A stretch of 64,000 bases of DNA from Pestalotiopsis fici W106-1. Lineage: Eukaryota > Ascomycota > Sordariomycetes > Amphisphaeriales > Sporocadaceae. The stretch is from assembly GCF_000516985.1 (NCBI RefSeq), contig NW_006917098.1, positions 186,001-250,000 of the forward strand, given 5' to 3'. The notes beneath the pieces were generated by a model that was not told where the DNA came from, did no database searches, and saw nothing but the letters and a program-made list of their open reading frames with translations. The position numbers and the translations under genes are program-made. The stretch's first letter is position 1. Each line of letters opens with the position of its first letter. Below, piece after piece: positions 23,529 through 37,737 of the stretch.

Positions 23529-25910
23529 GATGTCGGGATGTGTACGTGTGAGTGAGAGAGGAAGCGACGAAATCTGGTCCTTGTCGCAGGGGAGTGACAG
23601 GAGGTAATTAGACTTTGATGGTCCTTGGCTGGTCTTTATTTCCTCAAAAGATTGGACCGATCTCGTTTTCTCTGCATGTAGTGAAAAATGCCGTCGCAAT
23701 TGAGATCCTGAGTACCGATTTGACGCTCGTTTGTCGGTCGTGGCTCGTCAAGAAAATGATGGTTGGTGTTGCTCAAGAGCAGTCATGGTAGGTGGTCTCG
23801 AGGCCAGCACAAGACCAAGACCCTCTGCTGCCACGTAGCGGGACCAGCCTAGCTCGCCAGTCAGTAGGGTATCTACTATGCTTATCGATATAGGCGTATT
23901 ACCTAAGCCACCAACTTTTCTGTCAGCCACGCTAAAAAGTTTCATAACTTCCAATTGCGGGGGACGAGAAGGAAACAGTATTAATTGGCCATATCGAGTA
24001 TAACACTCACTGTATGTCGCTATGATCCTTGCATTAGTCTCGCTTATGTATCGACCGCTGTTAATGCATGCTTGATTTCAGCCGCTCTCTAATAGTCTAA
24101 TTGGATTGGCACTGAGCAGCAGCTTTCATTGATATGTCAACTTTTCTGACTTGCTTCTCTCGCTAGCTGGAAACTCTGTGAACAATAGATCGTCCTGCTC
24201 ATCTCGTCAAAGTCTGCCGCTCACTCCAAGATCAGTAATCAGCTCGTGATGACATCCTGTCAAAGCAATTCGATATCACCGAGTTCACAGTTTGACCCAT
24301 TTTACCAGGTCCCGGGTTCCAGGATTTGAATATGCAACGTGTTTTTGGACGTGCAGACAGGTCGGCTACATATAAAATGATCTCTCACCTACATGTGAGC
24401 TGTTTTGCTCTAGCAAGTGTAAGTATCCCCAATAGGCATAGTATATTGTTCTTTTCCTGAAACTTGATCGGTCCCTTGTGGTACAAAGTGGACAATTCCT
24501 TGAGTGTTTCATTGATTTTCTCGCCTGCAGGTCTTGGCTCGTCTATGCCCCAAGTACCTTGGCCATTATCTACGTACCTCTACTTTGTCGAGTTCAGAAC
24601 CGTATCTTGAAAATATGACTTGTCACTTTGGGTCGCGGAGGTCGGAACGTCCCGCACCCGATTCCTCGGCGGATTGATGGTTCTCCTGCATGTAAGCTCA
24701 ACCAGATCGCATGCTGCAACAAGTTATCGGTCCCTAGGGCACTTCTATTCGGAAGTACTTGTGGAAACTTTGATGAGTGCGGTCGGCCCGTCGAGTGTCG
24801 GTAGAGCTTGGCCGGAGAATCCAGCCTAGCGTAGTCAGAAAGTTGCCAATCTACCAGTACCTGTGAGAACTGTATTAGCTATCGTTGCTATTTCTTGGTC
24901 GTAGAAAGCACAGGGGCGGTGAGAAGTGCAGAAACCGGATGTGAACTGAAATCTCCAGAAGTCAGGCGCGCGTATCCTACAGCTCATTGCATGGTGCTGC
25001 ATGGCCCTTGATATCTCGCGATCTGTTCCATTGGCCGAAAGATGCGGAGGCCCTCCGGATTCTCAAGTCGAGGCTGATCTCAGCCTTCTCAATTTTGTTT
25101 CCTGCATGAAGTACGTCTTGGACCCTTTCATTTCGGCCCACCCAGGGTTGCACACAGAGTTGCATACAGAGATCTGGACCAGTAAGTGTCAAGCTGCATC
25201 AGTAAACTCAATCTAGCCTAAGTGACCGGTCTCACGCCTGCCAATAATGTCACTAGAAGGTAAATATGCGTGATGATGTGTCCTTCAGTTTCATGTAGTC
25301 ATGGTTGTAGATGCTGCCTAGAACAAGTCTCATTATGCTACGTCACCTCTAGATCCTTCAAAATATTGTGTTCTATTTGATACTTCATCTCCTGGCAGCC
25401 TCGTTGTGAACACGGACGTTCAGCCACCACAGATTGCAACCGTGTCAACTTGCATATCTTCACCGCAACTGCTTGTTCCCCCCTACCGCGATCCCTGACA
25501 AGGGAAATCACGCCACATCTTCCGGCTGCGAAAGCACTGGGTAGGATGCATACCACCATCCACGCGCTACGATCCTCCGATGTGGCAACGTACATGCCAT
25601 GAAAAACGAATTGATTGGAATGAAAAATAGATCTTGAAAGACAAGGGCCATCGAGCGATATCTGCGCTCGGATATGGAACTTGACACGATCATCGGCCTC
25701 ATCCTGGCTCATGAGGGGAATCTCATACACGAGGATCTGCGCCTTGCACATCAGAACGCTCCACTCGTGATCATTAAAATAGTCTTGGCGGACTGAGAAC
25801 GGCTTCCTAATCCGTACTAATAGCCTCGCTCTGGGTGCAGAACTTGTGAACTCGAGTACCCGGTGGTACTGATGCGACTTGGAAGACGAGGAGGAAGGAA
25901 TGACCAAACC
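23529..25910. other. stretch upstream of Sec72 with no convincing gene
   Basis: About 2.4 kb. It contains the Sec72 promoter at its left end. One minus-strand open frame at 25338-25907 (189 codons, no ATG at its start) has a mixed, protein-like composition but no domain I recognise. It could be a decayed gene fragment. Nothing else stands out. Confidence 0.4.
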
Positions 25911-28900
25911 TAGAACGGACCTATGAAGTACTTGAGATTGGTCTTTGACAACTCTAGTAAGTCTTTCAAGAGCATTCCTCCATCACAAGCATAAACTTAT
26001 ACACAGTACAACTTTGCCTGTGATGCTTTTCATCTCAGCTCCGTCTCTTTAGGGTGCCGATTTCTTCTGAAAGGCCTCGACAATGTTTCGCAAGCAGTGG
26101 TTTTGATTATATAAGCATTATGGCGCTGTTTCAAAGGATCAATCATTGCTTATAGCTTCACTTCTTCACTCAGCCCGTGTCCTGGGCTTGTAATTGGCAG
26201 GGTGCGCGGAAATTATTTCGCGACTGAGCGTTTCCATCAGCATACTTAGCAGATTGTATCATAAGTGTCTTATGCCAATCAACCTTTCAACAGAGTCCAT
26301 GTTGAATATACTCTTGGTTCCTAATATCTGTGTTATTTCCGCTTCAAAATGAATGCCTTTCGTAGACTACTTGGAGAAGTGTTAGCCCCAGGGAGTGTCG
26401 TACTTGCGTGTAGCTTCAAGGGCAAGTTTCATTATCTCAACCTTTAGTATTAACCCCTGCACTATGATTCGCCATGCTGTGGTTGTATATTCTGAGAGCC
26501 ATGCCGGAGGTCCATCAGAGTGATCAAAGCTAGATACCCGGCATCTCAACTGAAATCCATTGACTGATGGTGAGTCCCCCGTAAAAACCGAGGGTGATTT
26601 GAAATTAGACCAAAAATTGGAGCCCGATGGTATTTCAAGACTCTGACATCAATAGCGAAACAAGGTATGAGATTGCTGTGTTGTAGTAATGTCTCCTTGA
26701 TATTTGTTGTCGCTTGGTCTATTCAAACAGATTCGGTAGTCCCAAGACATAACGTGCTGCAGCATATTTCAAGATGTAATTATGCATATCGTGATTGAAC
26801 GTCTGCTTAGCTCGGAATTGCCTCCAGAGTCGCCTGGATAGGCTTGATCGAGACAGCATAGCATTGCGTTGCTTATTGAGCTGTGCATTAGGTGTTTTAC
26901 TAGAAGCCCAAAGTGATGTGACTGAGTCCTTGTGGTTCTTTTGGATATAAAGGTGGTATATCTTTGGTCAATAACTTGTATGATGGTGGCTGTCGTACTT
27001 CGAGACCAAACACAATGGTTCATTATCACACTAATCAACTCCATTGACAAGTCTGATTCATTATACTTTACATTTCTGGAAAAAGCTTTATTTATTTAGA
27101 TATACAGTATCTCGTGTGATCATAAGTCCGCAGATTCGATTTGGCACCATCATCCTCAGATCATCCGTACATGGATTATGAGCACTGAATCATCAAGACT
27201 GGGACGAAGAGTGGTAAGGAAACCCGAACTCTGTATTAAGTTTGTACCTACATTAGACAAGTTCTGATCATGTTTTGCGCAGGCTTCCAAGTTTTGAAAT
27301 CACGAGTTTGTGATTCCAATTTGGATTCGGTAAGTTTGATAGACTATGTCACTTTCAGCGTATCTTGGAGCAATGATGCACAACAGCCTGGTATATAGAT
27401 TATAGAGGCCACTTCAAGGTATAATTGCTCCTGGTAAGGAATCACCGAGATCATTATATCGTTTGGGATCTAACGGTCACTTCCCATATAAAGGAATATT
27501 AGTTATCGTCGAGGATTTATTTGGGAGCTCAGAAGGATTTTTCTGTCGTGCTAACTTCATTCATATGCATACGGCAAGTCAAGAGTCAAGTTGCAGCTTG
27601 GCTGTCTAGATGACTATAGCTTTGAAGAGAGTCGAGCATATCCATTTTGACTTGATACCTACGAATGAACCCACCAGGGTGCGTTCGGTTTGAGAAAGTG
27701 TGCTTGTGATATTTGACTGTTGGAATGATGCCAGAAAAATAATTATTCTTCCGCCTTTAGTCAAAAGAGCATACAATAAAAAAGTGAACAGCTGTATAAT
27801 CACCTAGCCGACGTAAACATACCTAATCATTGTGGTATATACTAGCATCTTATGTCAGACCTTTCGGATGGCAGATGAGTGAGCTTTGGATGAAAATCTC
27901 GTGGCATTTCAAAGTGGTGTTGAAACATGTTTATCATGAAAATATTCAGTAAGGGCTCTGAAAGACTCATTGATCTAGTGCAGATAAACTGAACTTGGAT
28001 GTCCATGAATCACCTATTTCTATGGGCGTGCGGTGGAAAGTCCTGCGGAATCCAAAAGGACGAATATATTACTGGTGCTGAAATATTCAAAGGTACTCAC
28101 ATACCCTCATATCCGTAAGGGAAACATGTCTTATCATATAAGTAGGAAATTATTACTTGTTAGCAAGAGGGGACACCGCCCTGGGATTCACTAATCCAAA
28201 TGGCGATTCTGGGAAATTCTTGAGAAATCGAATATCGAATGAATTGTCGATGGCTTATATGTGATTAATAATCCCCATATTCATAGTTCCAAGTATTTGA
28301 TTTGATAATTCTCCTCTGTGTCCTGATGTCGAGAATGTTACGATTGATTACACAGCGACAATGAATCCAAGGACTCAAAGATACTATTAGTCTTTACGAC
28401 CTGAGCCGCTGCTCTCATTCTATTTTGTACTTAGATTCATCTGTAAACCGAAATTTGAAAAGCTTACGTAGACTTGTTGAATGCAAGGCATTTATCGCAT
28501 TGACGTTAAAGAGTTTGTCTGTTACTAGACTGAGCCAGCAAAAGTCTCCCTATGTAATCCCGTTTCTGTGCGGTTTCCCCTCCTGCTCAATTTCCCGCAT
28601 CTCCTGATTTCCTTCAAGAGAAAGGAGAGAAGAACATAAATCAAGTATATCGAAACCTTTGCAAATTTTCGTAGAAGCCACGGAAGTATTTGCTGACTTA
28701 TTGTATTGCGGATATGAATCCCGTGATAACGCTCAAGCAACCCCTATTCTTGCACACACCTGGTTGAATAAAAGTTCGGATCCATTTCCTCAAAATTTAC
28801 ATCTGACCCGGATAAAGAGACATTGTCGCGGTTAGAATTGACATAATAGCCTGAAACTCGAATCCACACACAATTTCCTCAAATGTTGATGCAATATCTT

Positions 28901-31320
28901 CCAACACGAGAGTTGCAAAGCCGGCAAGTTAAACTGGCACGAGTTGCCATATCGAACACTCAATTATGAGACACGCAACTTTTCCCGGGTGTCTGCACTA
29001 CGCACAAGAATCTGCCACCAGCCGTCGCGTTTTAAATTATTAATTGAGCCAAAGTATGCTACGAGGCAATGGCAACCGATACATGGCTCATTAATTGAAA
29101 GGAAAGCCCAAGACATGGATTATCAAACTGCCTGGTTCATGTCACTCATTCCACGCATGGTCACTCGATTATTTTTGAAATGTAGGGTCAGAGTTCTTGG
29201 AATTTTGAGACGGTAGAAAGAGGGCCAAGCGCCGACATTGGAGTTCCATGACATATAAAATTATGTCGTGCCCGACAAGACCCCAATGTAGTGTAACCAA
29301 GATGCTCAAATGTGAGCGCGGTCGACCCAACGGGCGACCGCCCACCTCTCAAACAATGCCTTAGTTTCACAAGAACAAAGAAAGCCAGTACCCGCCTAAT
29401 ACGATTGTCGCAGCGCAGGACCCCTCCTCATGAAAACCAATCGCTATGCGTGGCGGCTAAGACACGACGACGATTGCACCGTTTTGAGCCTCACCGGTTG
29501 ATGGATGATTTTTTATCATTCCTTTCAGACATCCATTGATGATTCGGCGACTACTTGTGCAGGCAACCTTTTACTGGGTCATCGGCGTCCTCGGAGAGAT
29601 CCATCCTAGTTTCAAAAAAGACCTCAACAGCTCAATTAGCACAGCCGCTCGTGCGTGATCCTCCAGCTGATGTACCAAGTAGTCGAGTGGGGAGTGTCAA
29701 AAAAGAGATATATCGCCTAGTTTTTGCTTTCTTGTCCTGTTGCTCACCGAGAGTGGTGGCGGTGGGCCAAATGAGCGCGTATCATGGTCCTTTTGGCCAG
29801 CAGACAGCAGCAAGCACGGCAACGTTACTTGATCTGAAGGACCCAATGCCAATGAGATGGGAGGGATAAGTATACGTTGGCCTTGTGGGTCAAGGATGAT
29901 GTAGAAGCAAAAGGATTAAGGAACAAAAGCACTGTAGATAACCGCCGGTCTGGGCAATCCTGCCGATGGTAGTGAGTGACCGCCGCTCGGAATGCCGGGT
30001 TGGAATAAGTAACAACATGAGGATCCCGGAGGATCCAGCACAAGCATGGGAAGCAACTATCAGGGCCTTTGGATATAAGCTTTCTCGTCGTGGTGGACTC
30101 ATTGAATTATGCCATCTTCCGGCGCTTACATGATCATCATATTCTGTGGTATATGCCATTTGCCACGAGGCCACTCTCGTACCACGGAGGCGAAACCGTT
30201 ATTTCGTCATTGCTTTTGACTGCATTACATAGTGCTGTACTCTGTACAGTAGCTACACACAAGCAATCAATGTGTCATTGATATCCCTACTCTCAAGTTG
30301 AGATAATCAACTCTTGCCGCGGGAAATGTCCCCGCTGAAAGGCTAGCAATATGACTCTAAACCTGATCTTCAACCGCAGACGAGTTGCTGTAGTACTCCG
30401 AGGCCTCGACTTCGATCTCCGAGAGGACCAATTTCGGCAGCTTCGCGCCGTCATCCCGCGCGCGGACAACCTAATATGCTGAAGGGGTCCTCTGAGCTCT
30501 TTGACTTCGTTGACTCCCTGACTATAAACAAGTGCCGACATGTGCGGAAGCAACCTTATCAGTTGAGAAAAATAAAATAAAAGGATCACCGACTAGGTTC
30601 AGCGCCGCTCGAACTACACACTGCATATGGCAGCTCCCAAAAGCAAGTTACAATAAAAAATGCCTTCATCAAAAAGAAATGAGTACGGAAAAAGGAATTA
30701 TGAGTTATAGTACAACTGGCAAATAGAAGAAGAAAGTCGTTGCTCCTAACCATGGATTCGGGAAAAGAAAGAAATACCTTGTCTTGCTTGTTTCCTAGCG
30801 TGGTCAGAAGTCATGTGGTTGCCCACACCGGTCTCTTAAGCGCCCTGATCCAATTATAGATGATTCTACTATGATGTAGTCTTTTATGCAGCAGAGACGT
30901 TATTGCCCACAAATCCGGGGGTATCGCTCTTACTAATGAGGCAGCCGCTCAAATCTTGCATAGACTTGATCGATGCTTTTCGTAGACCCTGACTTAAACT
31001 GTGAGTTTGGTGTCTTTTGTCCTCTTGTAGTTAGATGCCGTACTGCTCACTCGAAGCGCTCAAGGGATTCATGACGAGCGAGGGGTAAAGGCCAGTAAAG
31101 ATTCCAGGTCACCTGGGAAAGATAAAGACAGCAAAGCGCAGAGAGGGTGAAATTTGGCTAGATAGGTATTTAAACTTTGGATATTGCTTTTCCAACCAAC
31201 CGAAAAAATGTACCAAAAACGCTGTTATACCACTCTAAGAACACTTGCAAGCAATCCCAACAAAAAAAGTTATTTCTCGTTCCCATGACACCCAATTAGC
31301 GCACCCAGACCGCTGGTTCC
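25911..31320. other. AT-rich gene desert
   Basis: About 5.4 kb that is visibly richer in A+T than the flanking genes, above all between 26 and 29 kb. No open frame exceeds about 105 codons and none resembles a known domain. In filamentous ascomycetes such blocks are often transposons mutated by repeat-induced point mutation, but I could see no reverse transcriptase, transposase, terminal repeats or repeated units to prove it. Confidence 0.5.
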
Positions 31321-31323
31321 TGT

Positions 31324-33015
31324 TCAGCTGTCATGTGAGAGCACGTGAACTTCACTAGATGTTTCCTGATGTGCCGCAGGACCACCGGCTAGCTGGACGG
31401 GTTCCTCTTCCTCTTCATCTTCATCGTCAGGCACAAAGGCCGCCGTTCCGGAGTTGTACCTGTTTGTAAGAGTTATATTAGTCATGAGTCATTCGAAATC
31501 CCCGAAATGCAGTGTCACGCTGATATAGGACCATCTCAGACTTACTATTTCCATAGTTAGCATGAAGAAACAAATTCTGAAGGGGTCAACTTCAACCTAC
31601 CTTGCTCTCAATATACAAAGGCATTGGTATCACCGGATAACTGTGATTGATGATTTTCTTTGACCTCTCGCCAAAAGTGCAATCCCAGATCAAGTGAAAG
31701 CCATCAGGAATGGATAGCCCAAGCGTCGGGTTGTGCAGCCAAAGTCTGACGAGATGCCGGGATGTTGATTCACCGTCTTGGTAAGCTTCTCTAGCATGAA
31801 GAACTGTGTAGTTGTTCAGAAAGACCAGATCGCCAGCGCGATGGTCAAGCTTCACTTGGTGTTTACGAGCCACAGTCTGGAGGATCATCAAAGCCGCCTC
31901 CTGCTCACCAGTAAGTGGTGGCGCTCTGTTTCCCTCGCGTGGTCCCAGTCGTGCAGGGTCCATAGAGAACATCAGGTTGCCTCGATGATATGTCAAGAGG
32001 GGGCATCGAATGAATCCCTTGGTACTACTGTAATCCAGTCTGTCAATGACTTGCAACTTCAACCTGATAGTTTGTGAAAGCTCAGCTTCCCTTCACGTTG
32101 CGCCGGAGACACGTACCTTCTCACGGGCCACTCCGCCTGAGCAAGTGCTTGTACAACCAGTGGATGGTTCTCCATGAGATCATTATAGATTGCACGAACT
32201 GCAGACACACAGGTTTCTCCACCGACCTTGGCACATTGCCGAACCTGGAGTGCAAGGATATCGGTTCCCATATCAGTGTGAAATGGCTAATGAAAGGTCA
32301 GCCATAACTCTGACTGGTACGACTTTGACTTCTCACCAAAGACACGTTTGTGTGTATGCCATGTCTTCTCTCGGGCGGTGTCGTCCAAGACTTCTTCTGA
32401 ACAATGTGTGCTATTTCAGTTCGTCAGAAATTTGAACTATAGTCTTCAAAAGGTAGTTGGGGGGAGGAAGGGGGAAAAAAAAAGAGGACAACGTACACAA
32501 CATGGCCCCCTTCGAGCTTTGTACACCTCGTTTCTGGCCTAGATAATCTCCAACACCAAGCTGTATCATCGTGTTGTCCTCATCAGAGTACATTGTCGAG
32601 TCAAGGCCTCTAATTATGACTACCCCATGGCCACGATGCAGCTCAATAGCACAACGTTCCAGCCAAGGACCAATCGCCGGCAAGACAAAATTCTCACGAC
32701 TGATCTCATCTCCGTCCAGCCCCAGTTCTGAAATGAAGGGATTAGGACTAGCTTGAGCAGGATCCTTGTGGGATTCTCACCTTTGAACCTGGAAAGAGCC
32801 TTTTCAATCTCATCGATGTGTTTCCGGTCCAGGTTTAGGTAATGCACTCGCAAATTCTTATACAACTTGCCATCGGGGTCGACGGCATGATCAGGCCAGT
32901 TTTCCAGTGGTGAACATGTGTCGGTCTTATCGAAGACCAAGCCAATATCTCCCACCGATCCCGAGTGAGAGCCAAAGGAGTTTTGGAGAGCACGAGGATG
33001 AATGTGAGCTGTCAT
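31324..33015 (-). CDS. TauD/TfdA-family Fe(II)/2-oxoglutarate dioxygenase (six exons)
   Basis: Six exons on the minus strand: 33015-32781, 32727-32497, 32410-32337, 32286-32117, 32063-31617, 31459-31324, giving 430 residues. All introns have GT-AG ends (donors GTGAGA, GTACGT, GTGAGA, GTACGT, GTATAT) and every junction keeps frame. The iron-binding triad is visible as His183-x-Asp185 in PFHTDMGTD and distal His326 in NNYTVLHAREAYQDG; Arg339 and Arg343 fit the 2-oxoglutarate-binding part of SRHLVRLW. Family members oxidise small substrates such as taurine or other sulfonates with 2-oxoglutarate and O2. The substrate here is unknown. The last exon adds an unusual acidic tail (PDDEDEEEEEP). The last intron's donor was chosen over a nearer GT because only it gives an open frame. 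No metabolic partner gene lies nearby. Confidence 0.85.
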
Positions 33016-36000
33016 GTTTTTTGTTTGCTGCTTGCGTTGGAGAGTGTCCGTCGACAAGACATCAAGAAGCCGTCACCGGATCCGTCGCTTCTATTTAAGT
33101 ACGGCTTCATACAACGAGATGCTTTTGCATGTCTGGAAATCGCATACGATTGAGAATACTTCGACCATGGGACACCGCTTGGTATCGTGCAACCAATCGC
33201 ACAACCTTTCAGGGGTGCGTTCAATAAAGATTAAGGGGGATCAAAAAAGAACGTAGACATACTTTCCTAGTCTCATGCTTGCCAAGGGTATAATTTTTTT
33301 CTTTCTCAAAGACTAACAATTAGGAGAAGCCACAGGACCTCCACAGCCGTTGATGTTGCACATGAGCATCGGTGAAGACCCAAAGTATACACGATGCATA
33401 CTATATCGGAGGGATCCCGGTGAGAGGAAAATTGGACTCTGCCGGAAGAAGACATGAAGGAGGAAAAAAAAAAAAAAGAAGAAGACTTCATTCTCACCGG
33501 CGATCACCATGCCCAGTCAAAACTTCTATTGCGTTACATTCGGAAAGTGGACTCGTAGTATCATCCATCCATCAAAGGCGAAGATATAATTTTCAGAGGA
33601 AGACAAAGCCGGCAAACGAATAGAGTTGGACCACATTGGACATACCTCTTGAGCAGGGGTGGCAAAGTACGCAACTGCTGTAGCATCCCAGAGCAGAGAA
33701 TATCCAAGGGCACGAGGTTGAGAAGCAAGAGGTCGCAGCGGAGCAATGACGTTGACCCCATGGGTTGTTTTCTGCAGTCTGGTCTCAGAGGCAAATGTGC
33801 TCGGATGTGAGAGAATTGCGAATAAGAACGACTAGGGTTGGTAGGTAGTAACTTCGACGGCCGATTGACGTGGCTCCAGCCAGGAAGGCTCGATCCGAAG
33901 CATCATGTTTACTGACGATCTGAAGTGTGGGAGACAAATCTTTGGCGTTGTATTGGGTCAAGAAGAAGGTGAAGCCCGATTGCGCTGTTACTTGTTGCTG
34001 CGGCGGCGGCTGCGCGGTTGAGGGCCTGAGGAGGCACGGGCCCAGCCAGGTACTGACAGGTGACGCGCGCATCTTGGCCAAGTCCCAGTATCCGGGTAGG
34101 GGAAAAAAGGAAAAAATAAAAAAAATAAAAAATAAAAACGGTGGGGAAACTATGGGAACTGGGAAATAACACGATGGAAGAAAAACAAAAACCAAAGAAA
34201 AATCTAGAAATTAAAGATAAAAAAGATAAAATAAAACCATGGAATTTGTCAAGTAAAACTTCATGATGGAGGTGTTCGTTGTTATGCAGACAGGCCTCTC
34301 TGGCGGGCACACCGGCAAGGAGCGGGTTGCCAATCCTGGTGTAGCAAGCCGCTGCCGCCGCCGCTGTCGACAAAGAACGACAAGCCATGCAGAATGTACG
34401 CACTGCGGCCGGGCCCGCAAGTGGGCTCGTTTAGACAAAGGATATCCTGGAAGATCTACGAGTTGATTTGGCACATGGCCATCGGAAATGGACTGCATTT
34501 TTGATGTATGTAGGTATTTTTGCGTAGGCGGGCGGCGTGGGCACGGGAGATGGCGAGTGGTGGGTGCGGCAGGTTTTGACGATATCTATCTACCTATAGC
34601 AAGCACCGTAGCCAGTCGCTTAGGTTGTCAGAAGACCTGCATACATGAGGTATAACCTTTTGGCAATGTACCGGTCAAGTATGTTTGGGGTGGGTACATA
34701 CATCAACTATCCGAAATGCCGCCTTGATCGATAACAATGATCGGAGTTTCATGTGCTGATATCCTCTCCTTCCAGCAGGTCTTTGTACCTACAAGTAGTT
34801 GCCCACTTGCCCATCTTGACTGCAACATATGTACTAGGTAGCTATTGTGAGTGGTTGGCGAGAGAATACAGGCTTCCGTAGTGTGGGCGCGCTTCTGGAG
34901 GTATTCAGAGACGGAGCAGGCATATCATCATGAACATTGAGGAAACAGCAAACGTTGTCTTGTCTATCATCTCGAAAAGGATGGAGAGGTGATCAAGGGG
35001 ATGCATCAGGTCGCCCCGAACTATCCTCTCATCCCCGCCCTCTTTCCCACCCCCTAGCCACCCTTCCCTCCCTTCCTCTCAGCCTCGCGTGGGGTTTCAC
35101 GTTATGAGCTTTCAGCACCGGCACGTAGCAAGAGCCTCGGTGACCCCACATATTCATTACATGCTGCACTTTATCACTTTATTGCCGCCCGTTGGGTCGT
35201 CCCGTGGGTTAGGTACAGATAGGTCAGTTAATGTAATCAGTCATGTACCCAGGATGCCAGGTCTGATCCGGTTGCAGCATTCTTAGATGCTGGTCAATCA
35301 ATAAGCGTCCACCTCTGCCAGTGACTTGAGTAGCTTGGGCGGCCTGGCTGATTATCTTGCATCGATTGATAAAATGTTCGGCAGGCAGGTACATTACATA
35401 CAAATGTGGGTATATTCTGTATACTCTGTACGTACTTTCAAGAAAGTCTCGGCCTTTATGTAGGCTAGGCTCAGCTTCATGTTGCCACAGTAGTACATAC
35501 ATGATATCCTTCGCCTGCCATTGTATAATCGATACCCTCCCTACCTGCCCCAGCCGCATTTGCAACATCGAAAAAACCTTTCTCCCCCCCCCTTTCGATG
35601 TCAAGCAGACATGGAGTACCAGAGCGTTTTCGAATCAACAAGCAAGATAGTAAAACTATCCGAGGGCGTCTTGTGGCGTTGGTGATCGGATGCTGGAGAT
35701 TGCCGGAGATTGAAAGCGCGTGTGTAAAATCCTGGTAAGCGAGTTCATTCTAAGGAAACCGGTCTGGAGAGTACGACGCTGATATCTGCTGGACGCCGGC
35801 AAACGATTGAATGGAGTAATTAGGTTTTGTACCTTTGCCAATAGCCGTGGACCAGCCAGCGAGACTTATTGGACCCTTACACAGACATGAAGGAAGTAAA
35901 AAGTGAAGTACCTCCAACTGTTGCTTACGCACGTGGTGTACATTGATTACGTGCTGTACCCCCGCTTTCCCGCTTTCCGTCTCTGCTAGGGCTGGGACCG

Positions 36001-37580
36001 GGGCCTGTCCTCTGGAAGTCAATTGCTCTGATATGGAACAGGCGCCTAATTGACCCGGTAGACTAAGTCAACGACATTCCAGACTCCAGCATGAGGTGGT
36101 AGGTTTATTGCTTTATTTCAACTGCTATGCAGAGCTTTGAACCGGCAATCCAGAGTTCGTCGTATCAGACTGCTGTTAAATTTCTTTTTCCTCTTTACTG
36201 ATGACAGATTCACGTTGTCAAGAGTCATCATTATGTGGACGGGCATGGGATTGTGGGGAACGCCTTTTGTTTTCTACCGCCGAATCCGCTTTCACTTGGT
36301 GACCTGTATGTTGTTGGCGGCATGGCGGTTGGGCTCTTTGGGAATCTGCTGATGCGCTCTGGTGTTGCTTTTCCATTGAATGAATCGCCGCTTTCATTAT
36401 TTTCTTTTCATATTTTGGAGAACCGCTCGAGTGTGCACCACTATCGCCTGACCGGCTACTGACCCTAGGTCGGTCGCGAATCTCCGTTACCCAAGTCTAG
36501 AAGCCCTGGAGGTCCTCTTTGCTGCTTTGCTGCTTTTTCTTCTTTTAATTCGGCCTAGTAATTCGGCAATCTTTCTTCAAGAGAGGTGAGCTGGAAATTA
36601 TCGCAACAACAACCCAAAAGAAATTTGTTTAAAAAAAAAAAAGAAGGGCCCGAGGGAAAACAAAAAAGAAATAATTAAAAAAATTAAACCAACAACCTAC
36701 ACTTGCCGACAGCCCCCCCTGCAATGCTAGAGCGGACTGATCGGCTGGGAGGCGGTCACTATCAAGCGCGGCTGAGCGAGACCTTTTAGAAGAAGAGGAA
36801 GAAAAAGCAAAGTTGCTAGGCCACGGCAGAGACAAATTTTCGAAACTCCTCATCTGGCACATGGAAACCTTCCAACTCGTGGCCCAGAGACCTGCAGCAA
36901 GCAAAGCAGCAGCAGCAGCAAGCAGGCAAGCAAGCACGCACGCACGCACGCACACAAACAAGCAAGCAGGCAAGCCGGCAAGCAGCACCAAGCAGCATCA
37001 TCATTGCACGACGACAAGAAACGTTGTTGGGGCCGCGCTTCGCTCCCGCATACATTGCAAACCACCGCCAAGGGGCACCCCAGAATAGTCAAACCGACCA
37101 GACGTCTGTCTCAATTTCTCTGCTTTCTGAACCTCTCTGCTTTCGTCTCTACCTCCTGTCTTTGTCTCTGCGCTGCGCCGCCAATGCCATGCCCCGGACC
37201 GACATCCCTGGCGTAGTGTCGCTAAAGGCAAACCACGATCATTGTTGTTGTATGTACTACCCACACACCGGTATAGACCTGGCTGCCGTTGCCTCACCGG
37301 TTCAAGAAGTACTCCACATCGATAATTGCCTCTCACTCGCTGACGGCTCGTTTGGACTTTGGCTACAGTCACACGAACTGACGACTGAGAGAAGAGTCCC
37401 TGCGGTACTCTGACCCTCCTCCCGCCATTGCTGGCGCCCTCCCCTGGCTGCCTGACCACGGCCCTGATCATGGACAAGAACCCTATCCTGCATGCCGTCC
37501 ATCCTTCTGTAAGGGCCCTGCTTTACTTACTCCCCCTCCTGACCTGTATAGACCTTGCCAAGAGGGTTGGGTAGTAGCCC
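33016..37580. other. long intergenic region between divergent genes
   Basis: About 4.6 kb between the TauD-type gene (minus) and the variant Zn2Cys6 gene (plus). No gene could be supported. It holds A-rich and T-rich runs (for example near 34100-34240 and 36630-36690) and an AGCA/GCAC-type repeat array. The large size fits an extended upstream control region for one or both genes, but no specific element was identified. Confidence 0.5.
36894..36997. repeat. mixed AGC / AAGC / ACGC simple-repeat array
   Basis: About 100 bp of CAG, AAGC/AGGC and CGCA units (such as CACGCACGCACGCACGCACA) about 740 bp upstream of the Zn2Cys6-like gene. The unit changes along the array, as in a slippage-generated cryptic repeat. 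Confidence 0.85.
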
Positions 37581-37586
37581 GCGGGG

Positions 37587-37670
37587 GGAAGGGCGAGAGA
37601 AAGAAAGAGATAGGGAGGGAGAGAGACAGACAGACACAGGAAGAGAGAAAGATAGAGGGAGGAAGTGAAC
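37587..37670. repeat. purine-rich (G/A) tract in the leader of the Zn2Cys6-like gene
   Basis: The plus strand here is almost only G and A with scattered C and T, including GACAGACAGACA. It lies about 70-150 bp upstream of the proposed ATG, so it is probably promoter or 5' leader. Confidence 0.7.
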
Positions 37671-37737
37671 ATCAATAGCAGCAGCTGACAAAGCCTGTGG
37701 CCAGCAGCGAAAGAGGGCTCGGCCCGTGTCGTCTCCC

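Noticed and set aside
25338..25907. 189-codon minus-strand open frame near the AT-rich block
   Set aside because: It begins without an ATG, has no recognised domain and no clear splice partner. Kept only as a possible fragment.
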